This document shows positions 13,401 to 25,069 of a DNA stretch of 64,000 nucleotides, piece after piece. The notes beneath the pieces were generated by a model. The model worked only from the letters and a program-made list of their open reading frames with translations. It did no database searches and was not told the origin of the DNA. The stretch covers positions 442,916,619 to 442,980,618 of the forward strand of contig OZ010786.1 of assembly GCA_963932465.1 (NCBI GenBank). The letters run 5' to 3'. Origin of the DNA: Maratus speciosus. Its lineage: Eukaryota; Arthropoda; Arachnida; Araneae; Salticidae. Each line of letters opens with the position of its first letter. Positions within the stretch are counted from its first letter, which is position 1. A program made the translations under genes and the position numbers.

Positions 13401-14246
13401 TATTTTAAGCATATGCAGGCTATTTTAATGATCTCTATCAAAATCATTCTACTCCAACTAATATTTACATTTTCATATTTCGTTAAATATTTAAAACGTG
13501 TAAACTACCTAAACTAGATGAGAATATTCAGGGAGTGGAGAATAAATCTGACCGATTGTAAATAGAATAAAGTTAAGGATTTTCGTGAAAAATGTGATAT
13601 ATTGTTCATAAGTTTATTCTCTTTATTTTCGGATACACCCATAATGTCAAAAATAACGAAAAAGAAAGAGTGGAAAAAGTGTAATCTGCTTCATGGTGAT
13701 TCACGCTGATAACTTCTACAATTAAGACACCTAATACTCTACATACTGTTTCTTAAACACCGAAAAAAAAACATTCCAGGAACTTGTGCCACTTCCTCAA
13801 CGCACTTTGTGTTAGTCTGGTAGCAGGGGACATCGAAAGCACCGTCATTGCAGAATTAAATTTTTTTAAATGTAAATCGATACTAAAAAGTCACACGAAT
13901 CAAATGCGCTAGGTATGACCAAGTTTGAAAAACAACTGCCATGTCTACTTTAGGAAAGTGGAAGGTGAGAGAATTTCATGTCTATTTTGCTTTGAATTTT
14001 TACCGGTGGAAAATTTCTTTCGCGTCTGGACGCTGGCCAAGTGTCGAGTTTGCGCAATAACGGTAAATCATGATAGCTTTTTCATAATTAATTAAAAATA
14101 TTTTCGGCTTGTCAAACCTAGTCACACCTAGCTTATTTTGTTCGTATGACTTTTTACTATTGATTTACATGAAAAGTTTTCAATTCCGTGATGACGGCGG
14201 TTTGGATGTCTTCTGCTACCGGAGTAACACAAAATGTGATGATAGT
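13401..14246. other. AT-rich stretch, nothing recognised
   Basis: No exon or repeat boundary that I can support. Confidence 0.4.
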
Positions 14247-15718
14247 CCAGGCAATAGGGAATTTTACCTAGCAAAATTAATGGTAGCACTAGAAATCGGC
14301 GTACTAGATGTTTTTTTGGGTCGCTGAATCCGAATTTGTAACTTCCCACCAAAATTTCCCCCGGCAACCTCCCCAAATTTTGGTAAAAAGCCCCCCAAAA
14401 AGGATTTAAAAAAAATATATTTTTTTTATTGTTTTAGAGAAAAAGTATCCAGAAATTCTGAAAGTAGACAAAATTTCCAACAAATTAGATATATGACATT
14501 ATAACTTAGGATGAAGGGGAAGGGGGGATCTGCCTCGGAACATGTGCGCGGTGCTGCGTAAACTAAGTTGCGCAATTCCACCTAACTACTCACACGTTTA
14601 CATTAGCCCTCCCATCTCCCCTCCGAACTTTCTCTATAAGGTTTACTTTAAGATTTTTGGGTCGCTGAATCCGAATTTTTAACTTTCCCCCCTAAAATTT
14701 CTCTTCCGAAACACCCCCCCCCCCCAAATAGTTGTTTTTTACTTAAATATCTTATTATTTTAGGGGAAAAGCATTACGAAATTCAGAAACTAGACAAAAT
14801 TTGCAACAAATAGGATATATGACATTATGAATTAGGATGAACGGGGAGGGTGAGGGCTGCCTCGGAACATGCACTGCGGCGCTACGTGCATTAAATGATG
14901 AAGTCCAGGCAATAGGGGATTTTATCTGTCAAAATTAATGGTAGTACTGGAAATCGGCTTTCTAGATGTTTTTGGGGTCGCTGAATCCGAATTTGTAACT
15001 TCCCACCAAAATTTCACCCGGCCACCCCCAAAAAATTGATTTTTTGAAAAAATTTGGTTTTTGAGAAAAGCGCGCGGGGAATGTTCCGAGGCAGCCCCCT
15101 CTCTCCCCGTTTATCCTACGTCATAATGTCATATATGATATTTGTTGCAAATTTTGTCTAGTTTCTGAATTTCGTAATGCTTTTCCCCTAAAACAATAAA
15201 AAATTTAAGTTAAAAACAACTATTTGGGGCGGGGGTTCGGGGGGGGGGGGGGATTTTGAGGGTAAGTTAAAAATTCGGATTCAGCGACCCAAAAAACTTA
15301 AAGTAAATGTTATAGAGAAAGTTCGGAGTTAAGATGGGAGGGCTAATGTAAACGTGTGAGTGGTTAAGTGGAATTGCGCAACTTGGTCCACGCAGCATTG
15401 CGGCGCATGTTTCGAGGTAGATCCCCTCTTCCCCTTCATCCTAAGTCATAATGTCATGTACCTAATTTGTTGCAAATTTTGTCTACTTTCTGAATTTCTA
15501 GCTACTTTCCTCTAAAACTATAAAAAAATGGAATTTTTTAATAAAAATCTTTTTTGGGGGGGTTTTTTACCAAAATTTGTTGGTGTTGCCGGGGGAAATT
15601 TTGATGGGAAGTTACAAATTCGGATTCAGCGACCCAAAAAACATCTAGAAAGCCGATTTCCAGTACTACCATTAATTTTGCTAGGTAGAGTCCCTATACG
15701 GTCTCTATTGCCTGGACT
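14247..15718. repeat. 1.5-kb composite palindrome
   Basis: The outer ends are TCCAGGCAATAGGGAATTTT at 14247 and its mirror near 15695-15718 (AATTTTGCTAGGTAGAG through CTATTGCCTGGA). Going inward, each arm has the same ordered blocks: GGTCGCTGAATCCGAATTTG, a C-rich or G-rich run, GACAAAATTTG-type sequence, GGATGAAGGGGAAG, and TGCCTCGGAACATG. A direct copy of the outermost block also sits near the centre at 14912-15030. The C-run at 14714-14725 and G-run at 15237-15252 face each other across the centre. No ORF runs through it. It behaves like a foldback element, or an inverted duplication of one, able to form a large hairpin. Confidence 0.8.
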
Positions 15719-15859
15719 ATGACGAATTACAACAGGATACTACAAAAAGGAAACAACACAATATGAGATGGTTCTTTGATATGTTTCCTGGGAGGAGAAT
15801 GTCCTAATGCCAGCGTTTCTTTCTTCTAACTCTCCTAACATGAATTTTTTGGCTTCTAT

Positions 15860-16480
15860 GTGCATAATGGGGTTATGAATAAGGAGGAGGAGACATATAG
15901 TGTTCTGTCTACCAGTTGCGAGTGAAGTAACTGAGGAGGTTGTCACAAGATGGCGAATGCTTTTCTTAAAATCGGATATACAGTTTCTGACCACTTTCGG
16001 ACCAAACTTCCCACCAGTAAAATTGAATAGGAAATTTCGTCTTGTTTAAGTGCCTTTTTCATGGAAATATTTTCGCACAAATATGGTAAAAATATGTATT
16101 TGTTTTTACCGGTGTCAGTTTGGCTGGTTGCCACAACAGGGCGAAAACGCAGGGCCTAACTACCGCCAAAATAATCTTAAACCAATAAAAATTTTAATCT
16201 GTTTCTGCTATTATTTATGACTGAAATTTTGCAATTATAAGGCGCTTAAATTAAATTAAATAAGGAGGAAATAAATTTACTGGTGAAAATTTCCACCGGT
16301 CGTAATCAACCTTTGCCAAAGGCGGTTACAGTTGAAGTTTCACTGTTTTAAAGATATGTCAGTTCCTCTTCATTAATAATTCCATGATGTGCATAGCCTA
16401 ATTCAGCAAATATCCACCGCCCTCTGAATGTAAGGGAGAGACAGGAAAATGGCGGCTGTCGTAGACGGATTTTTTCAGCG
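15860..16480 (+). repeat. Dispersed repeat with AAGATGGCG motif, copy 2
   Basis: Matches 5810-6300 block for block: GAGGAGGAGACATATAGTGT, ACCAGTTGCGAGTGAA, GAGGTTGTCACAAGATGGCG, CCAGTAAAATTGAATAG-like and TCATGGAAATATTTTC. About 10 kb separates the copies. No coding function is apparent. Confidence 0.75.
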
Positions 16481-16609
16481 TTTATACGGTCCCTTGAATT
16501 TGAATACCAAAAGATTTTTTTTTTTTTTTTTTTAAATAAGTCAAAGAAGACTTTTGGAAAATACTAGTTCTAAATACAGGGGCCGTTGTGTACATTGTGT
16601 TCAGGGGTA

Positions 16610-17686
16610 CAGTCGTGGAAAAAAAAGTAAACACCCCCTACTAACTTCTCAACAAATTATCGTAGAAGAAAGTTACTGGTGACAAACGATTGGAAATAAA
16701 GTCTACTTTTAAATGATGTATATAAAATTTGCTTAGGGGGTCATCTACATATTAAAACGAACCATAACTTTGTTTTTTTCAATAACAGTACACAATTCTG
16801 ACAGCATAAATGAACTCTACACCTTTCAATTAGCCTATAAACAAATTTTTATGCAATTCGTGCCATAAGTTTCCGAGAAATTAATTATTTTAAAACGAGC
16901 GTATTTTAAGGGTTGTATCCAAATTGAAGTTCCGAACTCGATTGTTAACCGAGAGAGCCGCCTTCTTGATCAAGGCACGTTTAAGCCTCAATGAAACCTG
17001 TTTGATTACAGGATAGCAGAATAAATTTCAAAAATTTACTCACTGCTATCATAGACTTAAACTTAAAACCTTAAACCCTTAAACCATAATTTTGCCGTTT
17101 TTTAAGCATAATTTAAAAACTACTTGGAAGAAAAATGTGAAATTTGGGATTTCCATAAAGCAGGACTTAATAAATCTAAATCTATCAAAAAAAAATGTAG
17201 GTTGCAATTCATAATTTTTTCGAATATTTATTTCATAATTCATAATTCATATCATAAAATTATAAAAATTGCAAATTCAACGTATTTATGTTTGGATATA
17301 TTAGTATTATTGCTACACAAAAAATTAGCTCATTAGGAACATAATTTCAGGAGATATAAATAAAAATATGAAAATGTAATTTAACATTAGAAGTACTAAA
17401 TTTTGAATGTCTATAATTCAATAACTTATCATATGAATGACTTGAAATTTGGTTTCTAGGCATATTTTGAAGCGAAGATTTGAAATATATCGTTAAATTT
17501 GGGTACTGCCATTGAAAAAAATGAAGTTTGGAATCGTTTTAATATGTATATGGCCCGCTAAGCAAATTTTATACACACCATTTAAAAGTAGACTTTATTT
17601 GCAATCGTCCGGTACCAGTAACTTTCGTCTACGATAACTTGTTGAGGAGTTAGTAGGGGGTGTTTACTTTTTTTTTTCCACGACTG
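16610..17686 (+). mobile_element. Long-TIR DNA element, family L, copy A
   Basis: Starts CAGTCGTGGAAAAAAAAGTA and ends in the mirror TACTTTTTTTTTCCACGACTG, both flanked by TA. The terminal inverted repeats run ~190 bp (shared AAAGTCTACTTTTAAATG and ACATATTAAAACGA). The interior has AT-rich sequence and a GAGAGAGCCGCCTTCTTGAT block but no transposase. Copies B (30695-31766, reverse) and C (59155-60204, same orientation) have nearly the same length and structure, so this is a defined non-autonomous family. TA duplication points to Tc1/mariner-type mobilisation. Confidence 0.85.
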
Positions 17687-17688
17687 TA

Positions 17689-19169
17689 CATGCGCTTAAA
17701 TGTATATGCCTACTACAGCCACCATTTTTGTGTCAGCGATCAGGCCTATTATTCAGGGGGGGGGGGAGGGTGAAACCCAAAAGCACAGAGTATCACAATG
17801 ACCCAACTGATCGGCGGAATTACGGCACATTTTGAGAAAGAATGAAACAGATTCCGAAGCCACTTTTAGACCTTTACGGCTCCTTTTATGAACCTCCCTT
17901 TGCATTAACGCTCAATTTTCAATGTAACGGCATGTTTACCTGTAACAGCTTTAAAGCTCACGATTTATAAATGCAAATAAGCTGCTGAATATGACGAGAG
18001 TTTCACACATAAAAGTTATATAATTAATGGTTAAAAGTAATACACTAATACAAAAAAATTATATTCACTCTTGCTCAGTTTCTGGTAAAGGTATGAAAAC
18101 GCAAGAAAATATTTAATTTTCATTTTTATTATTATTATCATCAGCTGCAACGTTAGTAAGATTTTTTTTTTTTAATAGAGAGATTCTCTCGATATATATA
18201 GCATTATTTTTATATCGCTATTTAAAATGGTAATTTTAAATATTAATTAAAAATTTTAACGAGGGGAGTTAAGAATTTTTGACTGAACCGGTGGAAGACG
18301 TTAGATTTCCGGGAATTATCTAATATATTAATTTCGAAATAATTTTAAAATATTAATGAGGAAATGCGGGCATATCAAAATCTTAGATACCATAATGTGC
18401 AATAATAAAACCTTTAAGTAAAACCTTCATGTTACCTGGTAAAGAAACAATTTTCATTTTCCTTCAACATACCTCATGTGATTTCACGAAAATCTTCTAA
18501 GTCATTGAAGGTAATTTGGAGGTGATAACTTACAGAAATAAACCTGTATGAAATCTTTTAAAAAGAGGTATACTTCTCTTAAGATAACCTTTAGTTTTCA
18601 TTTGCCTTAAAGGTACACGTTGAAACCTTCAAAATGGCTGCAAAATCTCAAAATTTTTAAAGGTTTTTCTCTGATTTTTTTACCTTGGATATATCGCGAA
18701 TTTTTGTTGCAAACGTTATATCACAAAAAGATACTGTATTTAATTTTTTTTCATTATTTTATTTTCTTTAAAAATATGTTTAACGATTTTCGTATTATAT
18801 AACAATATATTTTATACATATTGCTGAATTATTGTTATCTTAGTAAATAATTTATACAGAATACAGCATCAGAAGTAGAAGTACGATTATTGTTTAAAAT
18901 TCCAGCAATGAAAAAAGTAAATAAATTACAAAAAAAAAGGAATTTAAAAAATAATAAAAATAGATTACCTAGTAAAATGTTAGTATAAAATAAATTTTAT
19001 TATTTCCTTAACAAGATACTGTATGATGAGCCATTAGAGGAAAAATTATGATTATGTACTTTCTTTGTTCAAAGAAAGCGTATCAAAATGAAGGCGAAAA
19101 AAACACAGATTTATTTTTAGAATGAGAACTATTTATTACATTAACTTTGATTCGAAATAATTATTTGGA
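17689..19169. other. AT-rich stretch without recognised gene
   Basis: Contains a short G-run near 17757-17766. I examined a possible minus-strand exon ending at a donor near 18529 and rejected it for lack of an acceptor tract. Confidence 0.4.
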
Positions 19170-19440
19170 GTTTTGAACCTCTTAGGTAGATAAAGTAATC
19201 ATTAAATATGTCTAAATGGAAAAAAGTTTACAAGAGACACAAAATCAATAATATAATTAAAATATATATATATGATATATAGTATACCAAACTTTCTGAG
19301 AAATTGACTTTTCTGTTATCTTTATTATTGGATTTTGCTGCTACCTATCTTCAACATTTAAAAATCGATTAAAATATATGATCTGTAAAATATATTGATT
19401 TTAATTTCTTTTTCAATAAAGGGAGATCCCATATTGTTAT
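19170..19440 (+). repeat. Dispersed repeat family R1, copy 4
   Basis: Contains GTAATCATTAAATATGTC, CAAACTTTCTGAGAAATTGA, TTATTATTGGATTTTGCTG and ATATTGATTTTAATTTC in the same order as the other R1 copies. Confidence 0.6.
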
Positions 19441-19632
19441 AAGGTATGTTTAAAAAAAAATACTTTCACATAATTTCGTTTAAATAGGTCAAATAAATAC
19501 GCTAATGATCACACAAAAAAGCTTTGTATCATAAATTATTGATAAAATGAAATTTTGTTTGCTAAGGAACCTTGACAATATTTCTCAAAGCTAAATAAAT
19601 ATTTGCTTTACAATAGAAAGAAATTATGTTAA

Positions 19633-19841
19633 CTCCTTAACGGTCGCATTAAATTTCGGTTCAAAAATTCAAATTGCTAATTGGCACCACTTTTTTGCGA
19701 AAGAAATATTCACCTTATTAAATGAGAGGTAAAAGGATACCATATTAAAGCCAACTACATTATTTTATAAGACTGGTGGGAATCAAATAATCTGAATAAA
19801 AGACACAGCCCGAGAATATCAAAGAAGCGAGAATTAAGGGG
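19633..19841. mobile_element. TTAA-flanked MITE, 209 bp
   Basis: TTAA at 19629-19632 and 19842-19845 flank ends CTCCTTAACGGTCGC and GCGAGAATTAAGGGG. The interior includes GGCACCACTTTTTTGCG. Non-coding. Confidence 0.65.
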
Positions 19842-19845
19842 TTAA

Positions 19846-20164
19846 GAAATGTTTTCAATTTAGACCTAATGAGCAAACTATTATTCAAAAATTCTCACTG
19901 AGGTGCGCACAGTAACATCATATTTTTCTAACAGAATTTTTCGTTGTATGTAATTGCAGAAAAGTGTTAAAATTTCTGTCATTAATCGCAAAAACTATTT
20001 TAATCTGAAGAAAAAAATAACAAAATTTATAATCTGAATTTAATGACGCTAGACTCTTTGAAAAGTCCACGTCTCTCATACTAGCAATTCGTTATAATGT
20101 CATTATCTTGCTGGATATTTTTTTTTTCTAAAAAACAGAGTTATTGAATTTTAGTGTTAAGTAC
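19846..20164. other. AT-rich stretch, nothing recognised
   Basis: No gene or repeat boundary that I can support. Confidence 0.4.
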
Positions 20165-20166
20165 TA

Positions 20167-20536
20167 GGTTGAGCAAAAAGTTCTGGGAAATTTGTGAAAG
20201 TTGCGTTGTTAGGCGCAAATTAACAACTAAAGCAACAAGGACTATTCTCAAAGTAGAGACCATCATAGTCCACGACTTTGTGCCATCGTTCTGCCAAATT
20301 CCGGGTTTGCTGGAAGCACCATGGTGGCTCCTTCGAATCAAAAACTCTTGACATGCTTCGTCAACTTCATTAAAGTATTCAAATCAACGGCCCTTGAAAA
20401 AAGTGTTGCATTGATCGAAAGAGGCCCTAATCGAATTCCTTAACTCCTATTATAGATATACCACTAGTACTCATATATACGACACAAATTCTGGTAGCTA
20501 TTAGATTAAAAATTTCCCAGAACTTTTTGCTCAACC
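20167..20536 (-). mobile_element. Internally deleted mariner element
   Basis: Perfect ~25-bp inverted ends (GGTTGAGCAAAAAGTTCTGG) are flanked by TA at 20165-20166 and 20537-20538. Read on the minus strand, the interior keeps the C-terminus of a mariner transposase: a VDEACQEFFDSK-like stretch, then LAERWHKVVDYDGLYFE, matching the family's LPERWQK...YFE ending. The N-terminal DNA-binding region and the catalytic D,D34D core are gone, so the full-length ~1.3 kb has shrunk to 370 bp. The ends are nearly identical, so the deleted form may have moved recently on a relative's transposase. Confidence 0.88.
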
Positions 20537-20579
20537 TAATATAATGCATAATACTTCAACGCTGTTACTTGTATAAATA

Positions 20580-21115
20580 CAGAGTGTCCATAAAGGTATG
20601 TCCCAGTTATAAATTTTAAGAGTATGAACTGTAAGCGTTGTAGACTGTTGATTCAAGTTATCGAATAAGAAGTAACTCAAACAGTTTTAGATAAGCACAT
20701 GCGCGACAAGTGCTTTGTTATCCACTCTCTTGCATTGCCGCTTACGCAAAATGGGATTCCTGAGCATTATAGCTGTGCAGAAGCTTTAAGAAACATTAGA
20801 GTCATGCGAATTTGTCCTTTGCCGACTTTATAAAAGATCGTGTTTGCGTTCCTCCGCTACCAAATGATTTTGGCAGAGTTGAGACACAGAATTGAAGAGA
20901 CTATTGCTTCCATTACTCCGGACTTGTTAAGCGAAGTGTGAGGAGAATTGGATTTTAGGTGGGATGTGTGCCGTACAAGTAAAGGTGCACATATTGAACA
21001 TGTGTAAGAAAGAAACTAGATTAGTTTACCTTTAATTTCATGCATTATTTTTTGTAAATAGTCTAAATTAAACTGTTTACCATTGAAACTGGGATGATCT
21101 TTCATGAACAGTCTG
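20580..21115 (+). mobile_element. Deleted Tc3-like element with transposase remnant
   Basis: Ends CAGAGTGTCCATAAAGGTAT and the mirror ATGATCTTTCATGAACAGTCTG lie between TA dinucleotides. The interior keeps the transposase C-terminal region at about 20835-21006: DRVCVPPLPNDF, then (after frame damage) IEETIASITPDLLSEV, a stop, GELDFRWDVCRTSKGAHIEH and a stop. The catalytic core is missing. The element at 39394-40505 has the same deleted layout, so this shortened form was itself multiplied. Confidence 0.82.
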
Positions 21116-21179
21116 TATGTCAAATAGAAACGTTACCATTAAATATATATATCTTGCTCCATGAAAATTTAGTAAAAGC

Positions 21180-21500
21180 TTAAAATAAAGGGAAAATATA
21201 ACTTGCTTTTTAAAACTTTAAGAATTTAATAAATTCACTTTGAGCAGAAATAAAACATTTGGAGTGATGAACCATTAAAGCTAAAGTAATCATTAAATAT
21301 TTTTATTCCGAAGAAAGTGTACTAGAGATTTAAAATCGATAATAACTTGTCCAAAAGGAAAAAAGTGGCCCCAAACTTTCTACTAGATTGATTTTCATTT
21401 ACTCTTCATTATTGGCTTTTACTGTTACTTATTTTCAACTTTTTGAAATCAATAGAAAAATTTTATCTGAAAAAATATATGGATTTCAACTTTCTTTCGA
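21180..21500 (+). repeat. Dispersed repeat family R1, copy 5
   Basis: Has AATTTAGTAAAAGCTTAAAA, AATCATTAAATATTTTTATT, AAAAAGTGGC, GATTGATTTTCATTTACTC and CTTTTTGAAATCAATAG in family order. Confidence 0.6.
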
Positions 21501-22003
21501 ATGAAGAGAGAAACTTTAGGAGACCATTTAACTTCAACAAAATAAATAAATGTGCTCACACCAGGATTATTTTCTTAAAATATGTTAAATATATACCTCA
21601 TAAACGCAAGTTCGATAAATCTTGCTAATCTTCTTAACTTAAATGAAGAGTAATTTTTTCCTATGTTAAACTTTTGCCTGTTTCCGTGTCTTGTTCCGTC
21701 TGTTTTTGTTTAAAAAAAAAACTCTTTTTCACTGCTTTATTATTGCCTTTTCACGTTTTTTAAATTGTCTTACCTCATATTCTATTGTTCTATTATCTTG
21801 GTATCATTTCATCATCTATTTTCATCGAGTTACCAGACTGGGCGGGCGCCGTCCACTTTTTCCCATGTTCTCCTTTTAGGTAGCTTTCTTTACAAAAAAG
21901 CTACCTATTGCAGCCGTTCGGAGGAAAGCGATTTCAAAAAATTTTGGTATATTTTCATCGATCATGACCCCCAGACCCCGAAACCACCCTCCGTTCAAAA
22001 TTG

Positions 22004-22004
<1 letters not shown>
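21501..22004. other. AT-rich stretch, nothing recognised
   Basis: The short overlapping ORFs here lack domains. A (TA)n tract begins at about 22006. Confidence 0.4.
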
Positions 22005-22046
<42 letters not shown>

Positions 22047-22049
<3 letters not shown>

Positions 22050-25023
22050 GGTGTTCCGTTAAAGGGGTCCAATATTAATAGGGGTAATAGAGGAGATCAC
22101 ATGGAGCATAAATCAGTATATAAAGCCTGGTCGGATCTCAATAGTTTTCAAGTTACAGCAAATAGAATGAAAATTCGGAAAATTGTAAAAGAACCCTCAT
22201 TGCTAAACTATCGATAATGCTACATAAAAACGAAGCACATATTTAGAAAGAGCAGAAAAAAACCTACAAAATGACATCAATTGTATTAAAATAGCAATAT
22301 TTATTGACGAGTTACAAGCCCTGAAACAGTGAAAAAAGTACGAAATCCAATATACATCAAAATAGTTAATCGTTAATTCCAAAAAGACAACTCTAGCTAC
22401 AACAAGGAAAATGTAGTAAAATTTGGTCCATTCCGAAAACTTTCGAAAAAGCTTACAATGAACCCTATCGGTTTAATTGTGTGAGAGAAATTAATCAGTT
22501 TCTTAGTTACAACTCCGCTTTCTTTGACACTAGCAAAGGTTAAACTCCGCCCATCACGATTGAAAACACCGCCTTTTTAATTACTCTCAACTATACATTT
22601 TCGATCATGCTTCTTCTGAGATGCAACATTTTTAATTATTCAAGAGTTGAATGAACCAAAATAACTTTACAATAATAGTCTACATTTTAAAGTGGTCTTT
22701 TATTGATATAAAGCTTAAGTTAAATTCTTTAAAATTAAACTGGTGGTGAAAATTCGGAAATAATTAAAAATATTGCGATTTGTAACTATGCAAGAAGTTT
22801 CAGTACATGTTTTACATGGACAATTATTGTATGTATATGTGCATCATAATTTATGATAGGAAATAATAATAACAAATAGCATAATAATTTTATTAATTAT
22901 AAATTTAAAAAAGACACTAAATTTTAAATTAATTCATACAAACTTTGTAATTTACAATTTGAGTACACCATAGTCTGTGACTTACAAAATACTGTGCCAA
23001 AAAGTGTTGAAAATAAAAGAAAAATGACAAATAAAGAATTACATTCCACGTACTTTATGACATATGTGAAGCATAGTCTTCTGGCCTGCGCTGCACAGTT
23101 CAATGTCGGAAGGCAGACGAACGGACATTATTATAATAGGTGTTCGAAGTTGCGCCCATTAACAGAATCGCACAGCCGACAGCGACGTCGTAAAGATTGG
23201 CGAACACGCCGAAAAACTCCGACGGAGTTGGGAATGTCTCCTGCAGCGACAACGATTCGCGCTAGTAAATCCTCCGGTGTATCCACAGGCGTTTCATACA
23301 CCAGCGATTTAAGGTGTCCCCAAACAAAAAAGTCTAACGGATTGGGGTCTGGAGAGCGTGCAGGCCAAGCAACAGGTCCACTGCGTCCAATCCATTTCCC
23401 AGGATATGTTGAATTGAGGTGATTGCGAACACCTATGAAAAAATGTGCCGGTGCGCCATCGTGCATAAACCACATATTGTGGCGCAATGTTGCTGGCACA
23501 TTTTGCAGTAACTGCGGTAAGATATCCCGTAGGAAAACCAAGTACGTACTGCCATTGAGTACATCTGGGAGTAAATATGGTCCTATGAGATAATCGCCGA
23601 GGACACCTGCCCATATGTTCACACTGAACTTTTGTTGTGCGTTCGACGGGAAAACAGTGTGCGGATTTGTATATGACCATGTGTGCATATTGTGCGTGTT
23701 TACCACGCCCTCTCTCGTAAATGTTGCTTCATCAGTAAATAAAATATTTTCCAGAAATTGTGGATTATTTTCTGTTACATTAAGCAACCAGCGTACGAAT
23801 TCTGTCCGCTGAGCACAATCTGTTACTGATAACAGTTGTACCCGCTGCACATGAAAGGGGTGCATGTTTTCTGCACGCAGAACACGCCACACACTTTGGT
23901 GAGAAACACCAACTTCAGACGCAGCAGCTCGTGTACTCGTGGAGGGGTTATCTTTAAAAATATTCAGTACATCTTCTTCCATTGCAGGTGTTCGTACATG
24001 TCGAGGTTTCCCTGCATCAATGCTTGCTGTATTAAACGATCCAGTCTCCCGTAATCGTCTATCGATTTTTATGAAGAGTTTCGAACTTGGGCAACGTCTC
24101 CTTGGAAATTGCTCACGGTACATGCGCTGTGCTAGACATGCATTTCCATGAGCTTGCCCGTACATCAGATGCATGTCCGCATATTCTTCGTTAGAGTATT
24201 CCGGCATAATTATTATACATCAACTTACTACAATCCCACTTCCAACAGCCTCCCTTTAACATAACGCCCACTGATGACTGCTGTTTTATTACACTTTTCT
24301 TCCTATACACATAGAAAATTTGCATAAAAAGTACTTCTTCTTCATCATCCTGAAAGTTCATGGAGGAAACGCAGCAGTCACGGAGTTTGCTTTAAGACAA
24401 GGCGAGAGCTGCACAATATGTCATTCACTTGATCAGACTGAATAATGAAAGGGTATTGATAGAGGTTGATCAGAAATGTATAATTGAAAGATATTAAAAC
24501 GGGGTGTTTACAATCGTACTGGGCGGAGTTTCGCCCTTTCCGAGCGTGCAACAGTACAGAGTTGTAACTAGGGAACTGCTTGATTTCTCCCATACAATTA
24601 AACTGATATGGTTTATTGTCAGCTTCTTCGAAAGCTTTCGGAATGGACCAAATTTTATAACATTTTCCTTGATGTAGGTAGAGTTGCATTTTTGGAATTA
24701 ACGATTAACTATTTTGCTAAATATTTGATTTTGTATTTTTTCACTGTTTCAGAGCTTGTAACTCGCCATTAATTCTCAATATTCTGAAACAACTTATGTC
24801 ATTTCGTAGGATTTTTTCTGCTCTTTCTAAATATGTGCTTCGTTTTTATGTAGCATTATCGATAGTTTAGCAATGAGGGTTTTTTTACAAATTTCCGATT
24901 TTTCATTCTATTTGCTGTAAATTGAAAATTATTGAGATCCGGCCAGGCATTATATACTGATTTATGCTCCGTGTGATCTCCTCTATTACCCCTATTAATA
25001 TTGGACCCCTTTAACGGAACACC

Positions 25024-25026
<3 letters not shown>
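22047..25026 (-). mobile_element. Complete Tc1/mariner-superfamily element, 2980 bp
   Basis: Begins CAGGGTGTTCCGTTAAAGGG and ends with its mirror CCCTTTAACGGAACACCCTG. Each end abuts a (TA)n tract (22006-22046 and 25027-25063), consistent with insertion into a TA microsatellite with TA duplication. The inverted repeats are unusually long: recognisable similarity extends ~550 bp inward on each side (to about 22600 and 24440), with scattered mismatches and indels. One intact 358-codon transposase gene lies inside on the minus strand. It is the only element in the window with an undamaged enzyme gene, although the TIR divergence suggests that it is not brand new. Confidence 0.92.
23131..24207 (-). 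CDS. Tc1/mariner-superfamily (IS630-type) transposase, DUF4817-type N-terminus
   Basis: An uninterrupted 358-residue ORF encodes a DDE/D transposase, which would act in the nucleus to cut and rejoin element ends at TA sites. Residues 4-60 form a first helix-turn-helix of the DUF4817 type (YSNEEYADMHLMYG ... FPRRRCPSSKLF). Residues ~93-112 form a second helix-turn-helix (SEVGVSHQSVWRVLR). The catalytic acids are D159 in ILFTDEATF, D250 in MHDGAPAHF, and D292 in SPDPNPLDFFVWG. By my count 41 residues separate the second and third, giving a DD41D spacing rather than the DD34D/E of classic mariner/Tc1. The C-terminus ends NFEHLL, as in relatives. The ATG chosen is the first in frame and precedes the HTH directly. 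No intron or frameshift is seen. The coding region is clearly less AT-rich than its surroundings. No nearby gene is functionally linked. Confidence 0.93.
   Translation of the reverse strand: MPEYSNEEYADMHLMYGQAHGNACLAQRMYREQFPRRRCPSSKLFIKIDRRLRETGSFNTASIDAGKPRHVRTPAMEEDVLNIFKDNPSTSTRAAASEVGVSHQSVWRVLRAENMHPFHVQRVQLLSVTDCAQRTEFVRWLLNVTENNPQFLENILFTDEATFTREGVVNTHNMHTWSYTNPHTVFPSNAQQKFSVNIWAGVLGDYLIGPYLLPDVLNGSTYLVFLRDILPQLLQNVPATLRHNMWFMHDGAPAHFFIGVRNHLNSTYPGKWIGRSGPVAWPARSPDPNPLDFFVWGHLKSLVYETPVDTPEDLLARIVVAAGDIPNSVGVFRRVRQSLRRRCRLCDSVNGRNFEHLL

Positions 25027-25063
<37 letters not shown>
25027..25063. repeat. (TA)n microsatellite, right part
   Basis: Together with the TA run at about 22006-22046, this is the tract that the transposon split or that expanded from its TA target duplication. 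Confidence 0.85.
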
Positions 25064-25065
<2 letters not shown>

Positions 25066-25069
25066 GACC

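Noticed and set aside
14109..14376. Overlapping ORFs on both strands
   Set aside because: They fall in the edge of the palindrome, with no domain and no agreement with the mirror arm.
18535..18600. Possible minus-strand exon ending at a GTAAGT donor near 18529
   Set aside because: No convincing branch or polypyrimidine tract upstream, and no recognisable protein.
23309..24151. Several ORFs overlapping the transposase in other frames
   Set aside because: Shadows of the 358-aa gene. Only that frame has transposase motifs.
24378..24689. 103-aa minus-strand ORF
   Set aside because: Lies in the right terminal inverted repeat of the transposon and its mirror copy at the left end is broken by stops, so coding is not conserved.
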